A stretch of 56,281 bases of DNA, taken from assembly GCF_004327355.1 (NCBI RefSeq), contig NZ_QJUM01000036.1, forward strand, positions 1 through 56,281, written 5' to 3'. Shown piece by piece: positions 8,114 to 14,906 of the stretch. Made by a program: the position numbers and the translations under genes. The DNA comes from Phytopseudomonas dryadis. Lineage in GTDB: Bacteria > Pseudomonadota > Gammaproteobacteria > Pseudomonadales > Pseudomonadaceae. Each line of letters begins with the position of its first letter. Positions within the stretch are counted from its first letter, which is position 1. The notes below the pieces were generated by a model. That model ran no database searches, was not told the origin of the DNA, and saw nothing but the letters and a program-made list of their open reading frames with translations.

Positions 8114-8128
8114 ATTACCCAAGGGAAC
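8114..8128 (-). promoter_or_regulatory. shared 15-bp motif (RTTCCCnnnnGKMAT) in the N-demethylase leader
   Basis: On the minus strand 8128 to 8114 reads GTTCCCTTGGGTAAT. Similar motifs occur downstream of the gmaS promoter (14045-14059) and the purU-mgd promoter (19909-19923). It lies 20 nt beyond the -12 element, i.e. around +10 to +24 of the predicted transcript, a position typical for repressor control. The likely reader is the XRE/cupin protein encoded at 14260, by inference only. Confidence 0.5.
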
Positions 8129-8147
8129 TTTTTGTTCTTTTCAGGAA

Positions 8148-8163
8148 AGCACGGAACATGCCA
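8148..8163 (-). promoter_or_regulatory. sigma54 (-24/-12) promoter of the N-demethylase operon
   Basis: The minus-strand sequence TGGCATGTTCCGTGCT fits the RpoN consensus TGGCACRN4TTGCW: the -24 GG and -12 GC are intact with correct spacing. It implies a start near 8137 and an 86-nt leader to the gamma-subunit ATG. A sigma54 promoter needs an enhancer-binding activator; NtrC would make sense for a nitrogen source, but no clear NtrC palindrome was seen upstream. Confidence 0.6.
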
Positions 8164-8356
8164 GCGATTTGTCAAGAAGCTGATTTGGAAAGGATTAATT
8201 TTTTACCGGAGTCAGGCCTGCGCCCTAACGGATGAAGGCGCCCCGCCTGGTTGCACAATCGCTGAACACGGCGCTGCGGCAAGGCTCACTTTCGGAGCAG
8301 CGAGGGACTGCGCAAGGAGGGGAAAAGGTCGCCCGCCGTCTTGCACGACGGGGAAG

Positions 8357-8384
8357 CGTGCTCACCCCGGCCAGGATGAGCACG
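8357..8384 (-). terminator. hairpin after the PilJ-N-like gene
   Basis: CGTGCTCA (8357-8364) and TGAGCACG (8377-8384) form a perfect 8-bp stem with a 12-nt loop, starting 8 nt beyond the stop of the minus-strand gene ending at 8393. There is no strong U-tract on the minus strand, so it may be a weak or Rho-assisted terminator. It helps separate this gene from the N-demethylase promoter. Confidence 0.45.
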
Positions 8385-8392
8385 TTCGGCGA

Positions 8393-9163
8393 TCAGAGCT
8401 CGTCGCCACGCAGACCGGCATAGAGACGGGTCATTTCGTTGAGCTGGCGGAACATGGAATCGGCGTTGACGGCGACGATGGTCGGCACGAATTCCTTGGA
8501 GGCGAAGGCCTTGCTGGCGAACTGCCATTGGGCGTCGGTCTTGCGCAGCGCAGCGGCGATTTCCGCGTTCGGTGCGCCAGCCGCCTGCAGCTCCCGCATG
8601 ATGCTGTCGAACTCCTTGACCGCGGCCTCGAAGGTGGCATCCAGACCGGGGACGTCGACGCCCCAGGCGCGGGCCATGTAGAACATCGCGGTACGCTGGG
8701 TCAGCACGCGGTTCCAACCGCTGCGGTTGATCGCATGCGAGGCCTCGTCGCCATTGAACTGCTCGAACAGGTCGGTCACGTGCTGGCATTGCTTGACCAG
8801 TTCCTCGGCCTTGGCCAGCACGGCGGGCGCCTGGCTCTTGTCCGGGGTGGCCGCGATCATGCCGCGATAGTCGTGCCAGATGCGCTCGACCTCGGCCAGG
8901 GCGGCGCCGATCTCGGCGTTGCTCGGATAGGCCTTGAGTTGCTCGTGGTGATCCTCGAACAGGGCGATGCTTTCGTCACGCTGCTTGAGCGCCGCATCGA
9001 CCTTCACGTCGGAGCCGATCATCATGTAGTCCTTGGCCAGGATCTGCCCCAGGCTGCGCTGCAGACCGGCCATGTTCATGGCTTCCAGAGGCGCCATCTG
9101 CCCCCAGCAGGCAAAGCTCAACAGGCTGCACCCCAGCAGGAGCGTACGCACACAACTTTTCAT
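8393..9163 (-). CDS. exported protein with PilJ/NarX-like N-terminal sensor domains
   Basis: A 256-residue protein: basic start and hydrophobic segment MKSCVRTLLLGCSLLSFACWG (signal peptide, possibly a lipobox-like FAC), then all-helical sequence. The pattern LEAMNMAGLQRSLGQILAKDYMMIG and later NRSGWNRVLTQRTAMFYMA repeats the R-x-L-x-Q-[RI] helix found in type IV pili methyl-accepting chemotaxis (PilJ) N-terminal and NarX-type sensors. There is no transmembrane anchor or signalling domain after it, so it is a free periplasmic binding module. AAGGA sits 11 nt from this ATG and 5 nt from an in-frame GTG at 9169, which is an alternative start. It sits between the N-demethylase and mgs operons; its link to amine use is unknown. 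Confidence 0.7.
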   Translation of the reverse strand: MKSCVRTLLLGCSLLSFACWGQMAPLEAMNMAGLQRSLGQILAKDYMMIGSDVKVDAALKQRDESIALFEDHHEQLKAYPSNAEIGAALAEVERIWHDYRGMIAATPDKSQAPAVLAKAEELVKQCQHVTDLFEQFNGDEASHAINRSGWNRVLTQRTAMFYMARAWGVDVPGLDATFEAAVKEFDSIMRELQAAGAPNAEIAAALRKTDAQWQFASKAFASKEFVPTIVAVNADSMFRQLNEMTRLYAGLRGDEL

Positions 9164-9407
9164 CAACACGATAATCCTTATTCGCTTCAGGGCCGACAGC
9201 CAAGGTAGGTCGCTCGCCAGCGCCGGCGGCGACAGAGCCGAGGTTCGGCCGCGGTGTAAAAACGGGCGTGCGCCGCTTGGCGGCCGCCTGCCAACATTCC
9301 GACGCCAGTGACTGGACGCCATTCTAATCGAAGCTGTCATAAATGACGCAGCGCAGCAGCAAGATAGTGGTACGTCCATCGGATCGCGACGGGAATCGGT
9401 GAATCTG

Positions 9408-9421
9408 GTCACACCTGTGAC
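9408..9421. promoter_or_regulatory. perfect palindrome GTCACA-CC-TGTGAC upstream of the PilJ-N-like gene
   Basis: A 6-bp inverted repeat with a 2-nt centre in the 365-bp non-coding gap between 9163 and 9529, about 245 bp upstream of the minus-strand gene at 9163. It is shaped like a dimeric-regulator operator. No matching copies were noticed elsewhere in the window. Confidence 0.3.
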
Positions 9422-9458
9422 GTTTTTAACGTCGCGGCACCGGGCCTCTTCCCGTCAC

Positions 9459-9492
9459 GCAAAAGACCGCTCGGGCTCACCCGCGCGGTCTT
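9459..9492 (-). terminator. Rho-independent terminator of the gmaS-mgs operon
   Basis: AAGACCGC (9463-9470) and GCGGTCTT (9485-9492) form a GC-rich stem about 37 nt beyond the mgsC stop. On the minus strand the stem runs into TCTTTTGCG, a short U-rich tail. Orientation and position fit the end of the minus-strand operon. Confidence 0.7.
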
Positions 9493-9528
9493 CTGGGTTC
9501 TTGCCTGGATATGTATCCGGTCTATGCC

Positions 9529-10854
9529 TCAGTAGCCGCCCTGCCCCGGCACCCAGTTGGTACCGGCCAGCGGCACCCGGGCCATGGCCGCGGACTCGAC
9601 GGTCAGGGCCACCAGGTCCTCGGGATCGAGGTTGTGCAGGTGCGACTTGCCGCAGGCACGGGCCATGGTCTGCGCTTCCAGCACCAGCACGCGCAGGTAG
9701 TTGGCCAGGCGGCGGCCGGCGGCCACCGGATCGAGGCGCTTGGCCAGCTCCGGGTCCTGGGTGGTGATGCCGGCCGGGTCGCGGCCATTCTGCCAGTCGT
9801 CGTAGAAGCCGGCGGCCGAGCCGAGCTTCTTCAGCTCTTCGTCCAGGCGCGGGTGGTTGTCGCCCAGGGCGATCAGCGCCGCGGTGCCGATGGCCACCGC
9901 ATCGGCGCCCAGGGCCATGGCCTTGGCCACGTCGGCGCCGTTACGGATGCCGCCGGAGACGATCAGTTGCACCTTGCGGTGCATGCCCATTTCCTGCAGC
10001 GCCTGCACGGCTTGCGGAATGGCCGGCAGGATCGGGATGCCGACGTGCTCGATGAACACTTCCTGGGTCGCCGCGGTGCCGCCCTGCATGCCGTCGAGCA
10101 CGATCACGTCGGCACCGGCCTTCACCGCCAACTTGACGTCGTAGTACGGACGGCTGGCGCCGATCTTCACGTAGATGGGTTTTTCCCAGTCGGTGATCTC
10201 GCGCAGCTCGGCGATCTTGATCGCCAGGTCGTCCGGGCCGGTCCAGTCCGGGTGACGGCAGGCCGAACGCTGATCCACGCCGATCGGCAGGGTGCGCATG
10301 CCGGCCACGCGCTCGGTGACCTTCATGCCCAGCAGCATGCCGCCGCCGCCCGGCTTGGCGCCCTGACCGAGGACGATCTCGATGGCGTCGGCCTTGCGCA
10401 GGTCGTCCGGGTTCATGCCGTAGCGCGACGGCAGGTACTGGTAGACCAGGTGCTGCGACTGGCCGCGCTCTTCCGGGGTCATGCCGCCGTCCCCCGTCGT
10501 GGTGCTGGTGCCGGCGATGCTGGCGCCACGGCCCAGGGCTTCCTTGGCGTTGGCCGACAGCGCGCCGAAGCTCATGCCGGCGATGGTCACCGGGATCTTC
10601 AGGTGTAGCGGCTTCTTGGCGAAGCGGTTGCCGAGGATGACATCGGTGCCGCATTTCTCGCGGTAGCCTTCCAGCGGGTAACGCGACATCGAGGCGCCGA
10701 GCAGCAGTAGGTCGTCGAAGTGCGGCACCTTGCGCTTGGTGCCACCACCGCGGATGTCATAGATGCCGGTCTCGGCGGCGCGCTGGATCTCCTGGATGGT
10801 CAGGCGATCGAAGGTGGCGGACTCGCGCAGCACCGGGGGGTATTCGTTGCTCAT
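9529..10854 (-). CDS. mgsC: N-methylglutamate synthase, FMN-binding GltS-like subunit
   Basis: A 441-residue protein of the FMN-dependent glutamate-synthase domain family (GlxD/MgsC). Landmarks are SFGALSANAKEALGRGA, STTTGDGGM, the long GQGAKPGGGGMLLG loop, IYVKIGASRPYYDVKLAVKAGADVIVLDGMQGGT and GGIRNGADVAKAMALGADAVAIGTAAL, which form the TIM-barrel FMN site. With MgsA and MgsB it converts gamma-glutamylmethylamide + 2-oxoglutarate into N-methylglutamate + glutamate. AGGAG lies 6 nt upstream of the ATG. It is last in the gmaS-mgsABC operon, separated from mgsB by a 129-bp gap holding a palindromic repeat. The same family also occurs as glxD in other contexts; gmaS next door supports mgsC. Confidence 0.88.
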   Translation of the reverse strand: MSNEYPPVLRESATFDRLTIQEIQRAAETGIYDIRGGGTKRKVPHFDDLLLLGASMSRYPLEGYREKCGTDVILGNRFAKKPLHLKIPVTIAGMSFGALSANAKEALGRGASIAGTSTTTGDGGMTPEERGQSQHLVYQYLPSRYGMNPDDLRKADAIEIVLGQGAKPGGGGMLLGMKVTERVAGMRTLPIGVDQRSACRHPDWTGPDDLAIKIAELREITDWEKPIYVKIGASRPYYDVKLAVKAGADVIVLDGMQGGTAATQEVFIEHVGIPILPAIPQAVQALQEMGMHRKVQLIVSGGIRNGADVAKAMALGADAVAIGTAALIALGDNHPRLDEELKKLGSAAGFYDDWQNGRDPAGITTQDPELAKRLDPVAAGRRLANYLRVLVLEAQTMARACGKSHLHNLDPEDLVALTVESAAMARVPLAGTNWVPGQGGY

Positions 10855-10869
10855 GAGAAGCTCCTGTGG

Positions 10870-10980
10870 AACCGGCTATCGGTCGGTTCGGGCAATGCCT
10901 CCTGGGTATCGCGGCGCTCCACCCAGGCTACGGATAGGTAGGCCGGGTCGAGGGGCGAAGCGCCAATACCCGGCATGTCT
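10870..10980. repeat. palindromic repeat between mgsB and mgsC
   Basis: The gap contains CTGGGTATCGCGGCGCTCCACCC followed by AGGCTACGG and a facing GGGTCGAGGGGCGAAGCG... ATACCCGG half. It is a degenerate member of the GTAGCC(C/T)GGGTCGAGCG palindrome family seen again at 29434-29517 and in the array at 35762-36378. Lying inside an operon, it may affect mRNA stability between mgsB and mgsC. Confidence 0.5.
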
Positions 10981-10983
10981 GGA

Positions 10984-11667
10984 TCAGTACGCCGACGCGT
11001 TGTCGACCTTGAAGTTGTACAGTTGGCGAGCCGAGCCATAGCGTTTGAAGCTGGCCGGGTCCTCGTCGAAGCCGGCGCGGTTGAGCAGTTCCCTGAGCTC
11101 GTCCAGGTGCTCGGCACGCATCTCTTTCTCGATGCAGTCCGAACCCAGGGACTCGACCTTGCCCTTGACGTAGATGCGCGTCTCGTAGAGCGAATCGCCC
11201 AGGGCGTCGCCGGCATCGCCGCACACCACCAAGCGGCCCGCCTGGCCCATGAAGCAGCTCATGTGGCCGATGCTGCCGCCGACCACGATGTCGACACCCT
11301 TCATGGAAATGCCGCAGCGCGCCCCGGCATCACCCTCGATCACCAGCAGCCCGCCGTGGGCGGTGGCGCCGGCGGCCTGGGAGGCGCTGCCCTTGACCCG
11401 CACGTAGCCGCTCATCATGTTTTCCGCGCAGCCGACGCCGACGTTGCCGTGCACGGTGATGTGGGCCTTCTGGTTCATGCCCGCGCAGTAGTAGCCGGCA
11501 TGCCCCTGGATCTCGACGGCCAGGGCCTGGTCGAGGCCGACGGCGAGATTGTGCTTGCCGTTGGCATGGGTCACCCGCCACTCGCGTTCCTGCAGGTCGC
11601 GCGTCTGGTCGTGCAGCGCCTGGTTGAGGTCACGCACGCTGGCGCTGGAAAGATCGATGGTTTTCAT
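10984..11667 (-). CDS. mgsB: N-methylglutamate synthase, GXGXG-domain subunit
   Basis: A 227-residue protein made of the right-handed beta-helix (GXGXG) domain of glutamate synthase, seen as repeats such as VHGNVGVGCAENMMSGYVRVKG, AHGGLLVIEGDAGARCGISMKG and VVGGSIGHMSCFMGQAGRLVVCGDAGDALGDSLYE. This matches GlxC/MgsB, which structurally links the amidase and FMN subunits. The ATG at 11667 overlaps the mgsA stop by 4 nt, so the longer upstream open frame is discarded. It forms MgsABC with its two neighbours. Confidence 0.88.
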   Translation of the reverse strand: MKTIDLSSASVRDLNQALHDQTRDLQEREWRVTHANGKHNLAVGLDQALAVEIQGHAGYYCAGMNQKAHITVHGNVGVGCAENMMSGYVRVKGSASQAAGATAHGGLLVIEGDAGARCGISMKGVDIVVGGSIGHMSCFMGQAGRLVVCGDAGDALGDSLYETRIYVKGKVESLGSDCIEKEMRAEHLDELRELLNRAGFDEDPASFKRYGSARQLYNFKVDNASAY

Positions 11668-12578
11668 GCGGCGTGCTCCTGCTGGCGTTCCCAGATGTAC
11701 AGGGTGGCCGGCGCCGGCTCCCATACCTTGGCGTTCTCGATGCCCGGCAGCGTGGCCAGGGCCTGGTATTCCGAAGCCATGGCCACGTAGTCGTCGGTCT
11801 CGGCGAGGATCGCCGGCTTGCAGGCGATCGGGTCGCGGATCACCGCGAAGCCGTTGCGCGTGCCGATGGCGAAGGTGAAGAAGCCGTCCAGATCCTCCAG
11901 CGAGTGATCCAGGGCCTCCTTCAGAGTGTCGCCTTCCCGCAGGCGCCAGGTCAGGTAACCGGCGGCCACTTCGGTGTCGTTGTCGGTTTCGAAGGCGATG
12001 CCGTGGCGGCGCAGTTCCTGACGCAGGCGGAAGTGGTTGGACAGCGAGCCGTTGTGCACCAGGCACAGGTCCTGGCCGGTGGAGAACGGGTGGCTGCCCT
12101 CCATGGTCACCGCGCTCTCGGTGGCCATGCGGGTATGGCCGATGATGTGGCTGCCGGTCATGTTCGCCAGGCCGAAGCGCTGGGAAATCTCTTTCGGCAG
12201 GCCCATGCCCTTGAGGATCTCGATGCTCTGGCCGGCGCTCATGACGCGCACGGTCGGTGCGAACTCGGCGAGCGCGGCCCGCACCGCGGCCTCCTGCGCC
12301 TTGACCTTGAGGACCGCGGCGCTGGCATTCTGGAACCAGTCCAGGGAACAGGCCAGGCGGCCTTCCAGTTGCCCCATCAGGGCTTTCCAGTCGAAACCTT
12401 CGCTGCTGGCCTGCAGCGTCAGCTTGATCCAGCCATCGGCCACTTCATCGCCGTAGATGGCGAAGCCGGCGCTGTCCGGACCGCGGTCGGTCATGGACTC
12501 GAGCATCGGCTCGAACAGCTTGCCGAGCTGCGGCTCCAGCTGCGGGTTTTTCAGATACAGACCTACGATTCCACACAT
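11664..12578 (-). CDS. mgsA: N-methylglutamate synthase, class II glutamine-amidotransferase-like subunit
   Basis: A 304-residue Ntn-type amidotransferase (GlxB/MgsA). The start at 12578 puts the catalytic Cys at position 2 (MCGIVGLYL), and GAGG lies 9 nt upstream; an upstream in-frame ATG would bury that Cys. Other family marks are TDRGPDSAGFAIYG, GHTRMATESAV, HPF and CLVHNGSLSNHFRLRQEL, with NDTEVAAGYL. In MgsABC this subunit is expected to release methylamine from gamma-glutamylmethylamide and channel it to the FMN site. The gap to gmaS holds a hairpin repeat. Confidence 0.88.
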   Translation of the reverse strand: MCGIVGLYLKNPQLEPQLGKLFEPMLESMTDRGPDSAGFAIYGDEVADGWIKLTLQASSEGFDWKALMGQLEGRLACSLDWFQNASAAVLKVKAQEAAVRAALAEFAPTVRVMSAGQSIEILKGMGLPKEISQRFGLANMTGSHIIGHTRMATESAVTMEGSHPFSTGQDLCLVHNGSLSNHFRLRQELRRHGIAFETDNDTEVAAGYLTWRLREGDTLKEALDHSLEDLDGFFTFAIGTRNGFAVIRDPIACKPAILAETDDYVAMASEYQALATLPGIENAKVWEPAPATLYIWERQQEHAA

Positions 12579-12600
12579 AAAAAACGTCCTCACTGCGTTC

Positions 12601-12668
12601 GGGGGCTGGAAGCTTGAGGCTGGACGAGAGGAGCGGACTTGCCTTGTCGTCCAGCCTCCAGCCTTTAG
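12601..12668. repeat. intergenic hairpin between gmaS and mgsA
   Basis: GGCTGGAAGCTTGAGGCTGGACG near 12602-12625 faces CGTCCAGCCTCCAGCC near 12654-12664, giving a long GC-rich stem-loop about 15 nt beyond the gmaS stop. There is no U-tract, so it probably works as an mRNA processing or partial-termination element rather than a full terminator. Confidence 0.55.
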
Positions 12669-12680
12669 CCTTCAGCGGCT

Positions 12681-14015
12681 TCAAAAGAATTCGGTATAAC
12701 GCTCGATTTCCCAGTCGCTGACATGGCGGCTGTACTCCACCCACTCCATGCGCTTGAGCTTGAGGAACTCGTCGACGATCTCGGTGCCGAGCATTTCGCG
12801 GAACAGCGGGTCGGCCTCCAGGGCGTCGCAGGCCTCCTTGAGCGATTGCGGCAGGGTGTCGATGCCGCGCGCGGCGATTTCCTCGAGGCTGAGGGTGTAG
12901 AGGTTCTCGTTGCAGGCCGTGCCCGGATCGAGCTGGCGGTCGATGCCGTCGAGGCCGGCGGCGATGATCGCGGCGCTGACCAGGTAGGGGTTGCAGCCGG
13001 CGTCCGGCAGGCGGAACTCGATGCGCCCGTAGGGGATGCGCAGCATGGCCGAGCGGTTGTTGTCGCCATAGGCGATGAACGCCGGCGCCCAGGTCGCCCC
13101 GGACAGCGAGCGCCCCACCACCAGGCGCTTGTAGGAGTTCACCGTCGGCGCGGCGAAGGCGCACAGCGCCGGGCCGTGGGCCAGCAGACCGGCGAGGAAG
13201 TGATAGGCCAGCTTCGACAGGCCCATGCCGCTCGGATCGCTGGCGTCATGGAACAGGTTCTTGTTGCTGGCGCTGGCGATGGACAGGTGGAAGTGCATGC
13301 CGTTGCCGGCGCGGCGCGGGTCGGGCTTGGGCATGAACGAGCAGATCATGCCCAGGTCGTTGGCGATCTCGCCGGCGGCCATGCGGAAGAAGGTGAAGCG
13401 GTCGGCCGACTCCAGCGCATCGCTGTAGGTGTAGTTGATCTCGAACTGGCCGCAGGCGTCTTCATGGTCGATCTGGTAGATATCGAAACCGACCGGCTGC
13501 AGCGCCTCGGTGAGTGTCTCCAGGAACACCCGCGAGCGCGACAGGCCCTTGTAGTCGTAGCAGGGCTTTTCCAGGCGATCGCTGCTGTCCACCGGCTTGA
13601 GCGTACCATCGGCGTCGCGACGGAACAGGCTGAACTCCGGCTCCAGGCCGGTGTTCAGCGTCCAGCCGCGCGCGCTCAGGCGCTGGACCTGCTGCTGCAG
13701 CACGTAGCGGGTATCGTAGGGCCAGGGCTCGCCATTGACATGACCGACGCAGACCACCCGACCATAGCCCGGCTGCCAGGGCACCGGGGTCAGCGTGGCT
13801 AGGTCGCCACGGGCCATGAAGTCGGGCCCGTGCGGCTCCATGCCCATGCCCCAGACAGCGAAACCGGCGAAACCGGCGCCTTCCTCGGCCACGGCCTGCA
13901 GGCCCGAAACCGGAACCGATTTGGTCTTGGCCGCGCCATGGATGTCGACGAACTGTGCCAGCACGTACTTGATGCCGTGCTCCTGAATGATTCGCTGGGT
14001 CTCGCTGGGCAACAT
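12681..14015 (-). CDS. gmaS: gamma-glutamylmethylamide synthetase
   Basis: A 444-residue glutamine-synthetase-fold enzyme, the usual length for GmaS/GlnT-type proteins. Seen motifs: GLEPEFSLF and CGQFEINYTYSDALESADRF (metal/glutamate site), GNGMHFHLSI, SYKRLVVGRSLSGATWAPAF, and RIEFRLPDAGCNPYL. It uses ATP to join methylamine to the gamma-carboxyl of glutamate. The start at 14015 (MLPSETQ) is preferred over 14042 because AGGAG lies 10 nt upstream. It heads the gmaS-mgsABC operon and is divergent from the XRE regulator. A plain glutamine synthetase is less likely given mgsABC downstream and mgdABCD nearby. Confidence 0.88.
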   Translation of the reverse strand: MLPSETQRIIQEHGIKYVLAQFVDIHGAAKTKSVPVSGLQAVAEEGAGFAGFAVWGMGMEPHGPDFMARGDLATLTPVPWQPGYGRVVCVGHVNGEPWPYDTRYVLQQQVQRLSARGWTLNTGLEPEFSLFRRDADGTLKPVDSSDRLEKPCYDYKGLSRSRVFLETLTEALQPVGFDIYQIDHEDACGQFEINYTYSDALESADRFTFFRMAAGEIANDLGMICSFMPKPDPRRAGNGMHFHLSIASASNKNLFHDASDPSGMGLSKLAYHFLAGLLAHGPALCAFAAPTVNSYKRLVVGRSLSGATWAPAFIAYGDNNRSAMLRIPYGRIEFRLPDAGCNPYLVSAAIIAAGLDGIDRQLDPGTACNENLYTLSLEEIAARGIDTLPQSLKEACDALEADPLFREMLGTEIVDEFLKLKRMEWVEYSRHVSDWEIERYTEFF

Positions 14016-14044
14016 GGGCGGGGGTCTCCTGTCGAGCTGCATAT

Positions 14045-14059
14045 ATTCCGCAAGGGAAT
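14045..14059 (-). promoter_or_regulatory. shared 15-bp motif (RTTCCCnnnnGKMAT) in the gmaS leader
   Basis: On the minus strand this reads ATTCCCTTGCGGAAT, in which ATTCC and GGAAT form a perfect 5-bp inverted repeat around 5 nt. It begins 21 nt after the -12 GC of the gmaS promoter, about +10 of the message. It is the most symmetrical of three copies in the window and the one closest to the XRE regulator gene. Confidence 0.55.
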
Positions 14060-14079
14060 TTTAATTTCCTAAAAAGAAA

Positions 14080-14096
14080 TGCAAGCAGCTTGCCAA
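14080..14096 (-). promoter_or_regulatory. sigma54 (-24/-12) promoter of gmaS-mgsABC
   Basis: The minus-strand sequence TTGGCAAGCTGCTTGCA matches the RpoN consensus TTGGCACRNRNNTTGCW with only one mismatch (A for C after TTGGCA), and keeps GG at -24 and GC at -12. The predicted start is near 14069, giving a leader of about 54 nt before the gmaS ATG. Confidence 0.75.
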
Positions 14097-14191
14097 CCCC
14101 GGCCATACCCCGACGGAGTCCTTGACGGCCCGGTTTCCTTCTATCTGTGCAGGAAAAATGCTTTCATACGGGGAAAGTGATAGCCGTCGAT

Positions 14192-14228
14192 TGCACCAAA
14201 AAAACGCACCCTGCATTTTCCTGGTGCG
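14192..14228. promoter_or_regulatory. cluster of NtrC-like half-sites (GCACC/GGTGC)
   Basis: TGCACC (14192-14197), CGCACC (14205-14210) and GGTGCG (14223-14228) lie 120-160 bp upstream of the predicted gmaS start, where enhancers for sigma54 promoters normally lie. CGCACC and GGTGCG form an inverted pair. The known NtrC site is GCACC-N5-GGTGC; here the spacing is 12, so the match is partial. The cluster is also only 32 bp before the XRE gene. Confidence 0.45.
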
Positions 14229-14259
14229 AATTTTTTATTCATAAAAAGCACCCATACGA

Positions 14260-14856
14260 ATGATCAAAAGCACCGATACCCCCCGCCTCAAGCTCGAGCA
14301 GTACCTGGGCATGCAAGTCCGCCGTCAGCGCCAGGCCCAGGAATTGAAGATCGCCGACGTGGCACGTATCGCCGGCATCAGCCAGGGCATGCTCAGCAAG
14401 ATCGAGAACGCCCAGGTGTCGACCAGCCTGGATACCCTCAGCCGTCTGTGCGACGTGCTCGGCATGCCCATGTCCAAGCTGTTCAGCCAGTACGATCAGC
14501 AAGGCAGCGGCGCCCTGCTGGTCAAGGACGGCGAAGGCATGGAAGTCGTGCGCCGCGGTACCGACAAAGGCCACACCTATCACCTGCTCAACCACACCCG
14601 CGGGCCGAAGAAGAGCTTCGAGGCCTACATGGTCAGCATGGATGACGCCAGCGAGGAGTTCCCCACCTTCGCCCACCCGGGCACCGAGTTCCTGCACCTG
14701 CTCGAAGGCGAGCTGGTCTACCGCCACGGCAACCAGCTCTATCCCATGCAGGCCGGCGACAGCCTGACCTTCGACGGCGAAGTGCCCCACGGCCCGGAAA
14801 AACTGGTCAAGGTGCCGATCCGGCTGCTGTCGATCATGAACTACGGCAAGGACTGA
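14260..14856 (+). CDS. XRE-family regulator with C-terminal cupin sensor domain
   Basis: A 198-residue regulator. Residues about 17-75 form a Cro/CI-type helix-turn-helix (QVRRQRQAQELKIADVARIAGISQGMLSKIENAQ). Residues about 90-195 form a cupin_2 barrel with HPGTEFLHLLEGELVYRHG, AGDSLTFDGEVPHGPE and a final strand LLSIMNYGKD, likely to bind a small effector. It is divergent from gmaS, sharing a 244-bp control region. It is the only dedicated regulator in the middle of the methylated-amine genes, so I infer control of the motif shared by three promoters. Which ligand it senses (methylamine, glutamylmethylamide, N-methylglutamate) is unknown. Confidence 0.85.
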   Translation: MIKSTDTPRLKLEQYLGMQVRRQRQAQELKIADVARIAGISQGMLSKIENAQVSTSLDTLSRLCDVLGMPMSKLFSQYDQQGSGALLVKDGEGMEVVRRGTDKGHTYHLLNHTRGPKKSFEAYMVSMDDASEEFPTFAHPGTEFLHLLEGELVYRHGNQLYPMQAGDSLTFDGEVPHGPEKLVKVPIRLLSIMNYGKD

Positions 14857-14906
14857 GCGCCGGGCATGGGCTCGACCCGATATGGCCAGCGCCCGGTGGC
14901 CTGCGC

